Shown in pieces: positions 11,501 to 22,883 of a stretch of DNA of 64,000 bases. The stretch covers positions 37,101,204-37,165,203 of the forward strand of contig CM051511.1 of NCBI GenBank assembly GCA_028015205.1, read 5' to 3'. The notes under the pieces are model-generated. The model was not told where the DNA came from. It did not search any database and saw nothing but the letters and a program-made list of their open reading frames with translations. Every line of letters starts with the position of its first letter. The first letter of the stretch is position 1. Made by a program: the position numbers and the translations under genes. This stretch comes from Mytilisepta virgata (lineage: Eukaryota > Mollusca > Bivalvia > Mytilida > Mytilidae).

Positions 11501-14500
11501 TGTATATAAAGGGAACATCTTTACTGCATTTACCTTACCAAGTATCTTCTCGGAAAATTATTCAAATCATTTTCTTACAAAGGAATGAGGGATACATGTA
11601 GATTCATCTTACAAAATAAGAGACTTATCTGAACTTAAGCAAATATCTTTGTATAATATTAAGTTAGGGTTGTAGAATGGATTTCTTCTTCTAAAACTTA
11701 TCATAAACTTTGAATATTAACACAAACATGATTAAGTAACTAAAGTTTATTTATTCCATCTCTATCGTTAGTTAATCTAATTAAAATTAGTTCTCTGCAC
11801 TTTCGGTTGTTTATATGTCGCGGGTGGAAATCTAACTACAGCCGCTTGAGGGTCATGTATAGGGTCAAATTTGCTGAACTTTGACCAACCAATCAGCGTC
11901 TAGAAAGTCATTTACAAGTAACCAATCAACGAGGTGCTCTAATACCCTGTCGGGGTTCAACTTCAGTTTTTGTTTGAAGACTCTTTTTTCTACCCACTAT
12001 CCCGTTTCCAAAATTTCAATATTTATGAACGAGAATCCACACAATACACAACTGTTTGTTCTCATTTATATTTTTCTCGGTGTTAATAATTCACCTGAGT
12101 CCATTGGAATTCGTTGGTAAACTTAAAAACAATAACTTTTAACGATTCAGATTATGAAATAACAAGAGGCTCACCAGAGCCTGTATCGCTCACCTGGAGT
12201 CTGGTTTTCATTGGACAATTAATCAACTATTTGACCAAGTTTGTTGCAATTGGTTCAATTGTTCAGGGAAAATTTGTTGAAGATTTATTTTTCATAAGGT
12301 TTAATGTTAAAATATGTTCCCTGATGGTGGTAGTCCTGGCAGGAAGTTGACAAAATTGACCAGGAATAAGGGTGAACCTTAAATAAATGTAACAGAACCC
12401 GACCTCAAATTACACAAACCAATAACTCCTAAATAGAATTTGGGATTCCCTTCAAAATTTCAGGGTAGGTAGATCTCAACATGGCAAACATTTTTCAATT
12501 TACATTTCACTTCTATCTCAAATAGTTTTGGAGATAAATGCAAAAATGTTAAAATTTTAAAAATTTGACAAAAAAGGGCAATAACTCCTAAATGGGTTTT
12601 GGGATTTCCTTTAAAATTTCAGGGTATGTAGATCTCAACATGGCAAACATTTTTCAAATTTACATTTCACTTCTATCTCAAATAGTTTTGGAGATAAATG
12701 ACGAAAAATGTTAAATTATGAAAATTTGACAAAAAAAGGACAATAACTCCTAAATGGGTTTTGGAATTTCCTTCAAAATTTCAGGGTAGGTAGATCTTGT
12801 CATGCTGATCAAATTTACTCCATGTCAGATTTTCGATATCTGTAACGGTTTTTGAGTTATTAGCAAAAAACAGCAATTTACCCCTATGTTCTATTTTTAG
12901 TAACAGCGGCCATGTTTTTCGACGAATCAAAAATCCCCACATCAGTTCTATGCAGGGTACCCTAAGCAACAATCTTACCAAGTTTCATATGATTTTGAAT
13001 AGTAGTTTCAGAGAAGAAGATTTTTGAAATAATAACAAAAAAAAAGGCCAAAAATGTGAAAAAAGGGCAATAACTCCTAAATGGGTTTTGGAATTTCCTT
13101 CAAAATTTCAGGGTAGGTAGATCTTGTCATGCTGATCAATTTTACCCCGTCAGATTTTCGATATCTGTAACGGTTTTTGAGTTATTAGCAAAAAACAGCA
13201 ATTTACCCCTATGTTCTATTTATAGTAACGACAGCCATGTTTTTCGACATTTCAAAAATTTTAAACGATAGAAATTTTCCAGATGCCCTAAAGAACAATT
13301 CTGCAAAGTTAGGTTGAAGTCGGTCCAGTAGTTTAGGACGAGTTAACGTTTGAAAAAGTTTACAGACGACGACGACGACGACGACGACAGACGACGACGA
13401 CGACGGACGCCAAGTGATGGCAATAGCTCACATGGCCTATGGCCAGGTGAGCTAAAAATCGCATGGAGGCTGCCATATTTGTTATTTTACATTCGGATTT
13501 ACTCTAGACGCTACAATAACTTCTATGCCAGTTCAATACCGTAAGATTTTATAGCCACATTGCTGATTGGCTACAGCTAATTTGACCCTGACATGACCCT
13601 CAAGCGGCTGTAGTTAGATCTCCCGCGCGACATATAAACAACCGAACGAAAATAAGGAGCAAGTGTGGAGAACTAATTTAATTAGATTGATCGTTAGCTA
13701 GTGAGAAGTATTGTGACAGTTCATTTGATGTTGTTGATCCGACTTCATTAGTATTAGTGGACACAAAATGCATTTTATTTTCAACGCTAAGAGAATCCTC
13801 CCCAAATAACAATGATTTTGTTTTTAAATCTGATAATAATAAAATAAATCAATATAAAAAAAATGTTAATGAAAACACATTAGGATTTAAAGATTTTGTA
13901 TCACAAGTACAATTTTGATCTTAAATGGCCATGATTGCCTAGCAGCCAATCAAGATTTGGAAAGTCAGACCAGTTCATAATATTTAAGAATGAATTAAGG
14001 AATATTTAAATTTACCTGTTAAACTGATCTAAAATTGAACTGAGCCATCTGGAATGATCACAAGAAAACGTGTCTTGATTTGATCTTGTTATCTTAATCT
14101 TACTTAAAAATATAGTGTCGCAAAAAATCAGGACTAAGTAAGACTAAACTAGACTATAATGGTCGTTTAAGATCAGAGGTTTGTTACTGTTGTATATATT
14201 TAAGACTTTTCGCTAAAGGGAATCTCTCCCGCTGTTACGAAAGGAAAGATATAATAATCAGTTAGTGTTTTTTTTATAATATAATTTAATAATGATACAA
14301 AATTTTACAAATAAATACCTCGTAATTACAATAATATTTACAGCTAACGGAGTTCTTTTTTATATCCGGTTTCTTTCAAAAGTCCTTCCAATTTCAAATT
14401 GTTTCACTTCTCAAAATAATGTTCCTAACAGTTCTTCCATTAACGAACATTCCATAGAAAAGCGATAGTCCACTCCCCTATCTTCAAAAGTCTCTAGGAT

Positions 14501-17500
14501 TATAATCAATAACAAGTCCAGCTGTGTAATTCTTCCACAGTAGAAATAAAGTGTAGAGTATATCTACCCATCTGCCACCATCAGGTGCGTAGTACCTATA
14601 TACAATTCTTGTTATTTCACAAATGTCCAGAACTTTCTACAGAATGACTTATTAAAAAACAATAAACAACATCTTGTTTTTAGACAAATTGCATAATATC
14701 AAAACAAAATATAGCTTTTACCTTTTCTAGATATTACTAAATTATAATTGCATTGAAAACATATTTTATTGAAAATAAATAAAAATATGCTTATTCATAA
14801 AACTATACATGGTACATATTACGTATATTAACAGGTGCAATGGTAGGCTTAATAGTAACATTTGCTGTCTCTGGTTTATTATGTGAATACGGATTTGACA
14901 ACGGATGGGGTTCGATATTTTACATCACAGGTAAATTATAAGCTACAAATATGGTCAATTTTATATCGCATTCCCTTAGAGAACTTTAGATAAAAGACTC
15001 AACTACATTAATAAGAAATCTGTCACATAAATAATTAGTTCGTGGTTCTTTTTCATTTCCTTCTTGTCAACAAAAAAACGGAAAAAGTTTATTCAACAAA
15101 ATGAAAGCACTCACGGCAAAGATCAACTGGTAATGTTTTCAATGTTGATGCTTCTAGATTGTTAATTAACAGACATTTGAATCTAGCTGTTGAATATGAG
15201 AAAACAGTAAATATTTCAGATATGTTATTTTAAACTAGAGGCTCTCAAGAGCCTGTATCGCTCACCTGGATTTAACTTTTCACCTTGAGCAGACCTAAAC
15301 ATTTAAGTGTTGCAGTCAATTTGGGTGGTTTTTCTATAGGATTCTATGTTATACTAATTTCAGCTGTGGCAGTCATCTTGGTTTAGTCCAGGTCAATGGA
15401 TACGTTTCTAAAAGAGAACCATCTAAGAACCATTTCTGCTAAGTCTTGTTCCAACTGGCTAAGCGGTTTCAGACAAGAAGATTTTAAAATAAATTTTCCT
15501 ACAGTGTCCAATATTTAACAAAGTTCGGTGTGGCAGCCATCTTGGTTGACAATCCGGGTGATCGGACATATTTCTGAAAGAGGACCTCCTAAGGACCAAT
15601 GCTGCCAAGTCTGGCTCTAATATGTCAAGTGGTTTCAGACAAGAAGATTTTTCAATGAATTTTCCTATAGGGCCCTATGTTAAACTAAGTTCGGTTGTGA
15701 AGGCCATCTTGGTTGACAGTCCGGGTCATCGCACAAAATTCTGAAAGAGGACCATCTAAGGACCATTGATACCAAGTCTAATTCTAATTGGCTTTTTGGT
15801 TTCAGACAAAAGATTTTTGAGGGAATTTCCCATAGGGTCCTATGTTAAACTAAGTTCTGCTGTGGCGGCCATCTTGGTTCACAGTCCACGAAATCAGACA
15901 CATTCTGAAAGAGGACCTCCTAAGGACCAATGCTGCCAAGTCTGGCTCCAATATGTCGAGTGGTTTCAGACGAGAAGATTTTTGAGTGAATTTCCCATAG
16001 GGTCCTATGTTAAACTAAGTTTTGCTGTGGCGGCCATCTTGGTTCACAGTCCACGAAATCAGAAACATTTTTCAAAAAGGACCTCCTAAGAACCAGTGCC
16101 GCCAAGTCTGGCTCCAATATGTCAAGTGGTTTCAGACAAAAAGATTTTTCAATGAATTTTCCTATAGGGTCCTATGTTAAACTAAGTTCGGTTGTGGCGG
16201 CCATCTTTGTTGACAGTCCGGGTCATCGGACACACCTCTGTAAGAGGACCATCTAAGGACCATCTTAGTTCACAGTCCACGAAATCAGAAACATTTTTCA
16301 AAAAGGACCTCCTAAGAACCAGTGCCGCCAAGTCTGGTTCCAATTGGTCAAGTGGTTTAAGACAAGAAGATTTTCAATGAATTTTCCCATAGGGCCCTAT
16401 GTTAAACTAAGTTCGGCTGTGGCGGCCATCTTGGTTAACAGTCCGGGTCATTGGACATATTTCTGAAAGAGAACCTCCTAAGAACTATTACTGCCAACTT
16501 TGGTTCCAACTGGACTTGTAGTTTCATATAAGAAGAGTTTTGAAAGTCACCCCCCTTTTTTTCTATTTTTAGTAACAGCAGCCATCTCGGTTGGAAGTCG
16601 GGGATGCCAGACATAATTTTGGAAGGGGGCCACCCAAGGACCTTTCCACCAAAGTTTGGTCTCAATTGGCCAAGTGGTTTGAGAGGAAAAGATCTTTAAA
16701 GGAAAGTTTACGCTGGATGCCGTCTTTACAGGGAAAAACTCCTATAAGGGGTCAATCAATGATTTTGGTCATGTTGACTTATTTGTAGATCTTACTTTGT
16801 TGAACATTTTTGCTGTTTACAATTTGTCTTTATCTATAATAATATTCAAGATAATAACCTAAAACTGCAAAATTTCCTTAAAATTAACAATTCAGGGGCA
16901 ATAACCCAACAAAGGTTTGACCGATTCGTCTGAAAATTTCATGACAGGTAGATCATGACCTGATGAACATTTTTACCCCGTCAGTTTTGCTCTAATTGCT
17001 TTAGTTTTTGAGATATAACACAAAAACTGCAGTTTACCCCTATGTTCTATTTTTAGCCATGTCGGCCATGTTGGTTGGCAGGCGGGGTCATCGGACACAT
17101 TTTTAAAACTAGATACCCTAATGAAGCTTGTGGCCAAGTTTGGCCCAGTAGTTTCAGAGGAGAAGATTTTTGTAAAAGTTAACGGACGACGGACGACGGA
17201 CAACGACGGACGACGGACGACGACGGACGCCGGACCCCAAGTGATGAGAAAAGCTCACTTGACCCTTTGGGTCAGGTGAGCTAAAAATGTATGAGCCTAT
17301 AACCAAACGAATGCATAGGTCAATATTCTTAATATATTAGGAGGTATGAGTGGTCTCTGGACAATTATATGGTTTTACCAAGTCAGAGATTCTCCAGCAC
17401 AACATCCCAGGATAAGTAAAGCTGAATTGCATTACTTAACAGAAAACATTGAATATGATACGTCAAAAAGGGTATGTTTAAACTAAATAAAACAGAATAT

Positions 17501-20500
17501 TCATAAGGTCAACTTAAGGTATTCCCTATTTGCGGATGTTTGAGTTGTCTCCCATATGCATGAGTTATCTTTCCTGGCAGAAGGTGTCTTGTGAATAAAA
17601 TAATAGGCAACAATCACTTCTATTTTTTTTCCAAAAAATATTAAATTGAAGAAGGCCTTCATCAAACAAAAAATGTGGGGAAAATATATCTGAAAACATC
17701 ATTAATGTCTTTTGAGGATAATATATCGTTAGGAAGAAAAAATATTTTGCAGAAAAGTGAAAGTTTGTCTATTGATATCTATTGAAGTCACCTTCTCCAA
17801 AGGCAGATAACTCCGTATATGGGAGACAACTCACATATACAAACATGTAGAATTCCTAACATAATAAATCGCTTTGGCGGAAAATAATTTAACCCGAAAA
17901 GTCTAAAGCATGATTTGCGTATATATATTTTTCCTAATTAGAAACTCGTAGTTTGTTTTCGTTACATATATAGTGTTTCTGAAGTTTGCCGTAAACTATC
18001 CAAGTCTTTTACCGTTATGTTGTATGGATTATCCGGGGTATTTATAATAATCACGTGGTCAGTTCATGGTGGTCCGAATACCAAAATAAACTCAAATACT
18101 AACTTTTTCGCTTAGAATCATGATCAAAAGTCAAAATATCACGTGAAGAGTAAAATGAAACGGGCTTTCATATGGTAGCTGAAGTCCGGTCAAATTTGAA
18201 ACCTGAATTAAACCAAAAAATTAAATGCTATTCACATAAAATGACTGAAAAATTAAATCCACAACAATTTAATAAAATAGTATTTTCAACAATTAAAATT
18301 AAAAAAAAAAGATTATTTCGTATAATCATGATAATGCACTGAACAAAATGCGTTTTATCTTTATAAAATAACCTCATGGTTAAATTGGAAAGGCAAAAAG
18401 CTTCAATTTTTTTTAGCAATACAATCAATCAGTTAAACAAGTTTTGGTAACGTCAGCTTTTAATTTGGTTGAGCCGACAAAGATTTTTTATATGATATTT
18501 TATCTATCAGACGTCCGCTGTACCATGGAAAAAGATGTGTACGTCAGTTGCATTGTGGACGGGAATCTGTTGTCACATGTGTGGCAATTGGGGGTCGTAT
18601 ACACTGCTAACCAGTTTACCTGAATTCATGAAAAAAGTATTGAAATTTGATATCAAAAGTGTAAGTACAATTTAAGGTATTGTGGTGTTTGTATTGTTTT
18701 GGTCTTGTTTGCGTTGTTCTCCGGTTCTGTCAGTTGTTTTCGACTTTCCCCACCTTCGAATATCCCTTTGGTATTTTTTTACTTTACATATTGACAATTG
18801 AATACAAGATACAGGAAATAAGAAGGCTTATGTATTTCCTTATCCCCTGAAGTTGCTGGCGAAATACGTCATTATGTATGTAAGTAGGTCAGCAACATAT
18901 ATGATAACCTTGTTGCGTGGTAAACTGTTGAGGAGGTGTTCACTTCGGGAGAAAATTTTTAATGTCATTTTGAAATGAAATTTGTAACGATTGATCGACT
19001 ATGTTTATTTCTCTTCCAAGCGAGTATATCTGTTTTGTTCTTTCTTTTCTAATGATTATGCCATATTTTACAACTGAAATGTTGTGTTTATGTTTGTTCT
19101 CTGTCGAATTTGCTTGAATGCCTAGTATTTACATCAATATTTGTGGCTGTCGTTTTGTCGTATGAACTGTAGGCCAACACTCACAAAACACCCATAAATG
19201 TTTTTTTGTTTTTGTTTTTAAATAAAAGTACAATAATGTATCTGATAAGATTTAAATTGGTTTGATTTTGTTCCTAACTTTTATTAGTAATATGTTCATG
19301 CATTTAGTATAGTATAAGAGTTGTTATGTTAATTTTGATATTTTTACAGAATGGATTATTTTCTGCACTTCCATATATTTTTTCTGCTGTGTTTTCTGTG
19401 TTGGCTGGACATTTTGCAGATTATATAAGACGTAAAGGTATTCTAACTACCAGACAAACACGAAGAACATTTCAAAGTATTGGTATGTTATTTACAAGTG
19501 AAGGTTAATAGAGAGTTTTAACTTAGTTCGTCTTTTCCACCATTTTGATTCACAAACTACTCAAGCATGTAATTGCAAAAACAAAAAAAAACAAAAAACA
19601 AAATGGATAACAGGAAGGTCACCAAAGACATACCAATCAATTAACTCTGGACAGAACCTTGGACAAAAATAACATGAAATAGCCCAAAGCACAACCGTAA
19701 ACACAACAGAGAGTTAAGTTCAATTCGATTTCTATCACCAACGAGAGTATAAGTGGTCCGTGTTTGATTTTTGACATCCTTTTCCAATGATGGGTTATTA
19801 ACTGTTCAACTACAGAATTTAATACATTTTGTTTACAATGTTTAATTGTGTTTATCGGTTTGTCAGTATGTGCATTATATGCATTCAAACAGTACTCTTT
19901 TTAAATTTGGCTCGAATAAAAAGATATTTTATTTCGAACCTCAAAATTGGAAAAAATATTCATGATATGAGAAAATAAAACAGGAACGGTTTACTTTCGG
20001 AGAAAGTGAGCAACATTTACATTTCACTGTCTTAATATTCGGTGCTGTGCTTTAAGCATGTAGCAGGGTGAAAAAATGAAATGTTTTTTTCTAACTAAGA
20101 TTAAATTATTGTATCCTTCGCTTAGCGAAGAAGGGGGTATATAGTGATTGGGAATTCCGTTCGTCCACCAGTCCACACCTATTTACTAAAAGTACTCATG
20201 CATGCAAATGGATTTCTGTGAAACTTTTTCAGAAACTTCAGTACAAAATGGCATTGTGCATCGCCTATTTAATTTTTGATCAGAATTATTTTGGGGTTGT
20301 TCTACCGACGAACATGGACTTTGCCATTTCTAAATGTAATGTAAGGGGGGTAGACAGGCTCCGTCTCAACTCTTACCAAACCACTCAATGGATTTCTGAG
20401 AAACTTTCAGGGAATCTTAAGAGTATATTGCCATTGTGGACTACCTATTTAATTTTTCATCAAAATAATTTTTGGCGTTTTCCACAGATAAAAAATTGAC

Positions 20501-22609
20501 TTTCCCATTTATTCATAATATCGTAATGTAAAAAGTCTGGCTGGGGGTTAGCATGCCCCGTCTGCAGCTCCTCCTAAACCAGTGAATGGATTTTTTTTTA
20601 ACTTTCAAGGAATCTGTACTGTACATTTCCATTGTGAACCCGCTATTTTGTTTTCCTGATCAAAATAATTTTGGGGGTTTCCTTTAGACAAGCATGGACT
20701 TGTACACTACTGTATATTATTATAGCCATAGAGGGGGATATACATTTGTGAGCTTTGTTCACAGAAATTGTAGTTTTCTTGTAGCTTTCATTGGAGCCGG
20801 AACATTTTTGATAGCAACAGGATTTGTGTCATGCGAAAGAAGATATCTCGCTGTGATATTCCTATGTTTGGCTGTCAGTGTCTTCGGAATACAGAGAGCA
20901 GGCTTTTCTGTCAACCATATTGATGTTGCTCCTAAGTATTCATTTGTATTTTTTGTGTTTGATTCTAATAGACTTCGTTGTTCCTATTGCAAATTTGAAA
21001 TGTTCAAGAAGCAATGACTGTAGTATTCAGAGATGCAATTTTGAACAAATATTTTATAAATGCATTTTTTACTGAAACGCAACATTCTAACTTTGATAGT
21101 GCATATTGTTCACGATAGAAATACTTATCGGTCATGTGGAGTAACTATAAAAACTACCAATAAAGGAAACAAAAAACTAATTGCAAATTTTACCCCCTCC
21201 CCCCCCCCCCCCCCCAAAAAAAAAAAATATATATATATAATATCTTTTTTAAATTTAGTGTCTACGAATTATTTATGTTATCTGTGTTTGCGCTGAAAAC
21301 TGTTTTTGCCAAAATTTTGTCTGTTTTACTTCGAATTTCAATGATCTTTGACTTCAAATTCCGTATTTAAAGAAAAAACAATAACTGCATTTAACTACTA
21401 GAACTTATCAAATCACAATTGTTCATTTGCATTGAAATTATAACTGTTTTTTCTCTCTTTGCGGAACTGTTACAGATATGCAGGAACTATGTATGGCATC
21501 ACAAATACTATGGCAACCATTCCTGGAATGTTATCTCCACTCGTTGTTGGAGCTTTGACTCCAAACGTAAGTATCTTTCTAATTTTATACACAATTTATT
21601 GAAAATATATATGTCTGACAGGCGGGAAAAATTGTTCAATGCATCTTTATTGGGTTAATTTGACAAAAACTTAAATATTTTATCACCTTCATTAATATAG
21701 TTACATAACATTATGAATTTGACGGACATAAAGGAAACAAAAAGCAAATCCATTAAGGAAATAAGATACATTAGGTTCCTCTACTGATTTTGCTGAAACT
21801 TTGACATAGGGTAAATATTTGTTCATTCTTTCCATATAAAGAAAAGAATACTTTATGTTTATGAGATAGTTTTTAAGATGTTATAGATTGATTTTGACAA
21901 TAAATTTAATAATAACTTTATTTGAATAGTACACCGATAATAAAAGGTCAAACAAAAACAACCAAACTTGTTATAAACAGCACATACAGATACAGACAGT
22001 ACTACAAACATACGGATCATTTAAAAAAATGCATGCATTTTACATGTATTTGAATTTAATCGTTGCATTTTTCGAGATCTTAACTTTTTCATGAAAAAAA
22101 GATAACTTGCATTGAACATTTTTGTTTATAAATGTTCTCAAACATATAGACAGCAATCTTTGCGAAATGTTTGGTAATGAAGACCTATAAACTAAATTGC
22201 TTCTACTCAGTTCTCGGCGACATCATTAACTGCTCTTGCAACTGTATCGTATTCCCTTAGTATTTGTTTCTAGGTAAGTATTTTATTCTGTATTAAGTTG
22301 AAGGAACAAAGAAACAAAAACGATATAAAGGCATTGGGAGGTAAACGAATGAGAAAAAAAAACTGTTCGAGGAAATTAACCATGCAAAAGACAGCAAATC
22401 TGCGGATAATAGCGTAATGTGACCTTACATGTATTTTATATTTTACACAGGATACTCAAGAAGAATGGAGGAATGTATTCTATGTCTGTGCTGCTATCTA
22501 TGTATTTGGAACTATCGTCTTTGGTGGTTTTGCTCGTGGCGAAGTTCAGTCATGGGCAAAAGACGATGATGAAAAAACAATAAGAAATGTTACAGTGTCT
22601 GATTGTTAA
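5582..22609 (+). CDS. SLC17-type (sialin-like) transporter gene B, 11 exons, 503 aa
   Basis: A proton- or sodium-coupled anion carrier of the SLC17 family is expected, in a lysosomal, vesicular or plasma membrane; the substrate cannot be read from sequence. Exons: 5582-5642, 8742-8959, 10025-10258, 11393-11480, 14835-14930, 17341-17471, 18511-18660, 19350-19482, 20785-20935, 21476-21566, 22451-22609. Together they give 1512 nt and one open frame of 503 aa (human sialin is about 495). TM1 (about 32-59) holds R48 in [12 protein letters not shown], the arginine conserved in sialin. The luminal loop has N-glycosylation sequons at N65, N72 and N75, and C81. The MFS signature [12 protein letters not shown] is at 122-133, followed by GLAT-G at 168-172 and WAP..ERSKL at 185-194. 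TM7 has [14 protein letters not shown], and the PGM motif lies in exon 10. Position 171 is Thr where sialin and VGLUTs have Glu. Intron 4 starts with GC. The N-terminus has ExxxFL (8-13), close to an acidic dileucine signal. It is closest to gene C. Confidence 0.93.
8002..8310. repeat. dispersed repeat, copy 2 (pair with 4326-4566)
   Basis: It lies in intron 1 of gene B, in direct orientation to 4326-4566, with an extra ~60 bp internally (a repeated 'tctacttgaagtcaattt' motif). Elsewhere intron 1 (5643-8001) shows only AT-rich sequence, a G/T-rich stretch near 7200-7340 and a twofold 'cttaccgtaactggaag' motif near 7570-7650. Confidence 0.8.
8305..8475. repeat. dispersed 'cagtggca' repeat, copy 1
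   Basis: The text 'ttaacatccagtggcat ... gacgagaac ... aattttgactgccact ... ggataatt ... ctacaga' recurs at 39501-39858 next to the last exon of gene C. It looks like a dispersed repeat fragment; no coding capacity is seen. Confidence 0.6.
10940..11070. repeat. dispersed 'aatggataacaggaaaggtc' repeat, copy 1
   Basis: It lies in intron 3 of gene B. Related copies are at about 19595-19700 (intron 8 of gene B) and 40236-40350 (after gene C). The shared frame is '(a)tggataacaggaaaggtc', 'gacatac(c)aatcaat', then a CA/A-rich tail. This is a short interspersed family of unknown class. Confidence 0.6.
11481..11486 (+). other. non-canonical GC 5' splice site of gene B intron 4
   Basis: Exon 4 must end at 11480 (TCA G) to join in frame with exon 5 (GT GCA ATG) and restore the SG-AMVG segment. 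The intron then begins GCAAGT, a GC-AG intron with an otherwise strong donor (CAG|GCAAGT). Gene C has the same GC donor at 32425 and gene D has a normal GTAAGT at 50250. Confidence 0.85.
12419..13310. repeat. ~162-bp tandem repeat within the nested element
   Basis: The marker 'aataactcctaaatgg' recurs near 12420, 12582, 12742 and 13068, i.e. a unit of about 162 bp (the last gap is two units long). Each unit continues with 'ttccttcaaaatttcaggg' and 'aggtagatct'. The later units carry a second motif, 'tgtaacggtttttgagttat'. Confidence 0.8.
13365..13410. repeat. (GAC)n microsatellite
   Basis: This is a near-perfect GAC run with one interruption, part of the 3' region of the nested element. It creates a spurious Asp- or Arg-rich reading frame. 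The equivalent part of the sister element (about 17178-17235) carries an irregular GGACGAC run. Confidence 0.9.
15237..17286 (+). mobile_element. GCTCACCTGG-type interspersed element, full copy
   Basis: It lies in intron 5 of gene B. The start is a hairpin, aggctctcaagagcct, then 'gtatcgctcacctgg'. The end is a GGACGAC-rich run, 'ccaagtgatgagaaaagc' and a stem-loop (17252-17282: agctcac ttgaccc ttt gggtcag gtgagct) followed by ctaaaaat. The interior is mostly tandem repeats. No protein-coding remnant was recognised. I recall this family as very common in bivalve genomes; that is memory, not a search. Confidence 0.7.
15350..16440. repeat. ~165-bp tandem repeat array, 6-7 units
   Basis: The marker 'taaactaagtt' occurs near 15681, 15846, 16011, 16178 and 16403, with degenerate units near 15353 and 15518, so the period is about 165 bp with one longer unit. 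Each unit carries 'ctgtggcggccatcttggtt', 'cagtccgggtcatcggaca', 'gaggacctcctaagga' and 'gtggtttcagac'. Frames of 60-107 codons here are only the repeat. Confidence 0.9.
17518..17860. mobile_element. MITE-like element with ~60-bp inverted ends
   Basis: It lies in intron 6 of gene B, just after exon 6. The left end 'aaggtattccctatttgc ... gagttgtctcccatatgc ... gagttatct' is mirrored on the right as 'agataactccgtatatgg', 'gagacaactcacatata' and 'gtagaattcct'. It is about 343 bp with no coding capacity. Target duplication not determined. Confidence 0.55.
19595..19700. repeat. dispersed 'aatggataacaggaaggtc' repeat, copy 2
   Basis: It lies in intron 8 of gene B and is related to 10940-11070 and 40236-40350; it shares 'caccaaagacataccaatca' and an A-rich start. 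The remainder of intron 8 (19701-20110) shows nothing recognisable. Confidence 0.6.
20110..20700. repeat. ~180-200 bp degenerate tandem repeat, 3 units
   Basis: It lies in intron 8 of gene B. It opens with a perfect small palindrome (cttcgcttagcgaag) and then three diverged units. The marker 'aatggattt' with 'aactttcag' recurs near 20209, 20388 and 20585, and 'tatttaatttt(t)gatcaa' and 'aataattttgggg' recur with it. The array ends shortly before exon 9 (20785). Confidence 0.7.
21190..21240. repeat. compound C/A homopolymer and TA microsatellite
   Basis: A long C run, then a long A run, then (TA)n, in intron 9 of gene B. It is likely to be length-variable, and its copy number in the assembly is unreliable. 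Confidence 0.9.
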
Positions 22610-22883
22610 ACCAATATATTTTAGTTTTTATTTAGTTTATTATATTTTTGTATTATTTTAGTTATACATGGATGCTTTTTGTTTCTCACGACTTTGTCTT
22701 TCCTTTGGATCTCTAATAACGGACTTTTCCCACTGTTTTGTCCGTTCGGTATTCTTTTACCGGTCTGTTAAACCTTTGCATACGTATATTATGGGGATAT
22801 TGATATTTAGTCCAGTCAAACTAAGTTTTAACCTCAAACTTATTGCAACAGAAAATGTTTTAGTTCTAATCTATAGCATTAAG

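Larger units (their letters stand above)
12165..13458 (+). mobile_element. GCTCACCTGG-type interspersed element, nested copy
   Basis: It begins with a small hairpin (aggctcaccagagcct) followed by 'gtatcgctcacctgg'. It ends with a GAC microsatellite, 'gccaagtgatggcaatagct' and a stem-loop (agctcaca/tggcc/tatggcc/aggtgagct, 13425-13453) followed by ctaaaaat. The copy at 15237-17286 has the same two ends. No open frame of a transposase or RT is visible. A terminal stem-loop followed by CTAA recalls Helitron 3' ends, but the 5' end does not prove it. Class unassigned. Confidence 0.65.
11773..13689. mobile_element. 1.9-kb TIR element with Mutator-like 9-bp target duplication
   Basis: It lies in intron 4 of gene B. 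Terminal inverted repeats of about 100 bp start (T/C)AATCTAATTAAA and share 'atatgtcgcg(c/g)g(t/g)g', 'atctaactacagccgcttg' and 'agggtcatgt'. The left repeat lacks about 14 bp that the right one has. The flanks are 'atcgttagt' (11764-11772) and 'atcgttagc' (13690-13698), an 8-of-9 match and so a probable 9-bp target duplication. No transposase frame remains. A foreign repeat (12165-13458) sits inside. The ends are related to the 385-bp element at 24987-25371, so both belong to one non-autonomous family. Confidence 0.75.

Noticed and set aside
13350..13544. Frame beginning with an Asp/Arg run
   Set aside because: Caused by the GAC microsatellite at the end of the nested element.
15766..16089. 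107-codon + frame with two copies of a SYVKLS..AVAAILVHSPRNQ segment
   Set aside because: It is a translation of the ~165-bp tandem repeat; no start context, no homology recognised, and neighbouring units break the frame.
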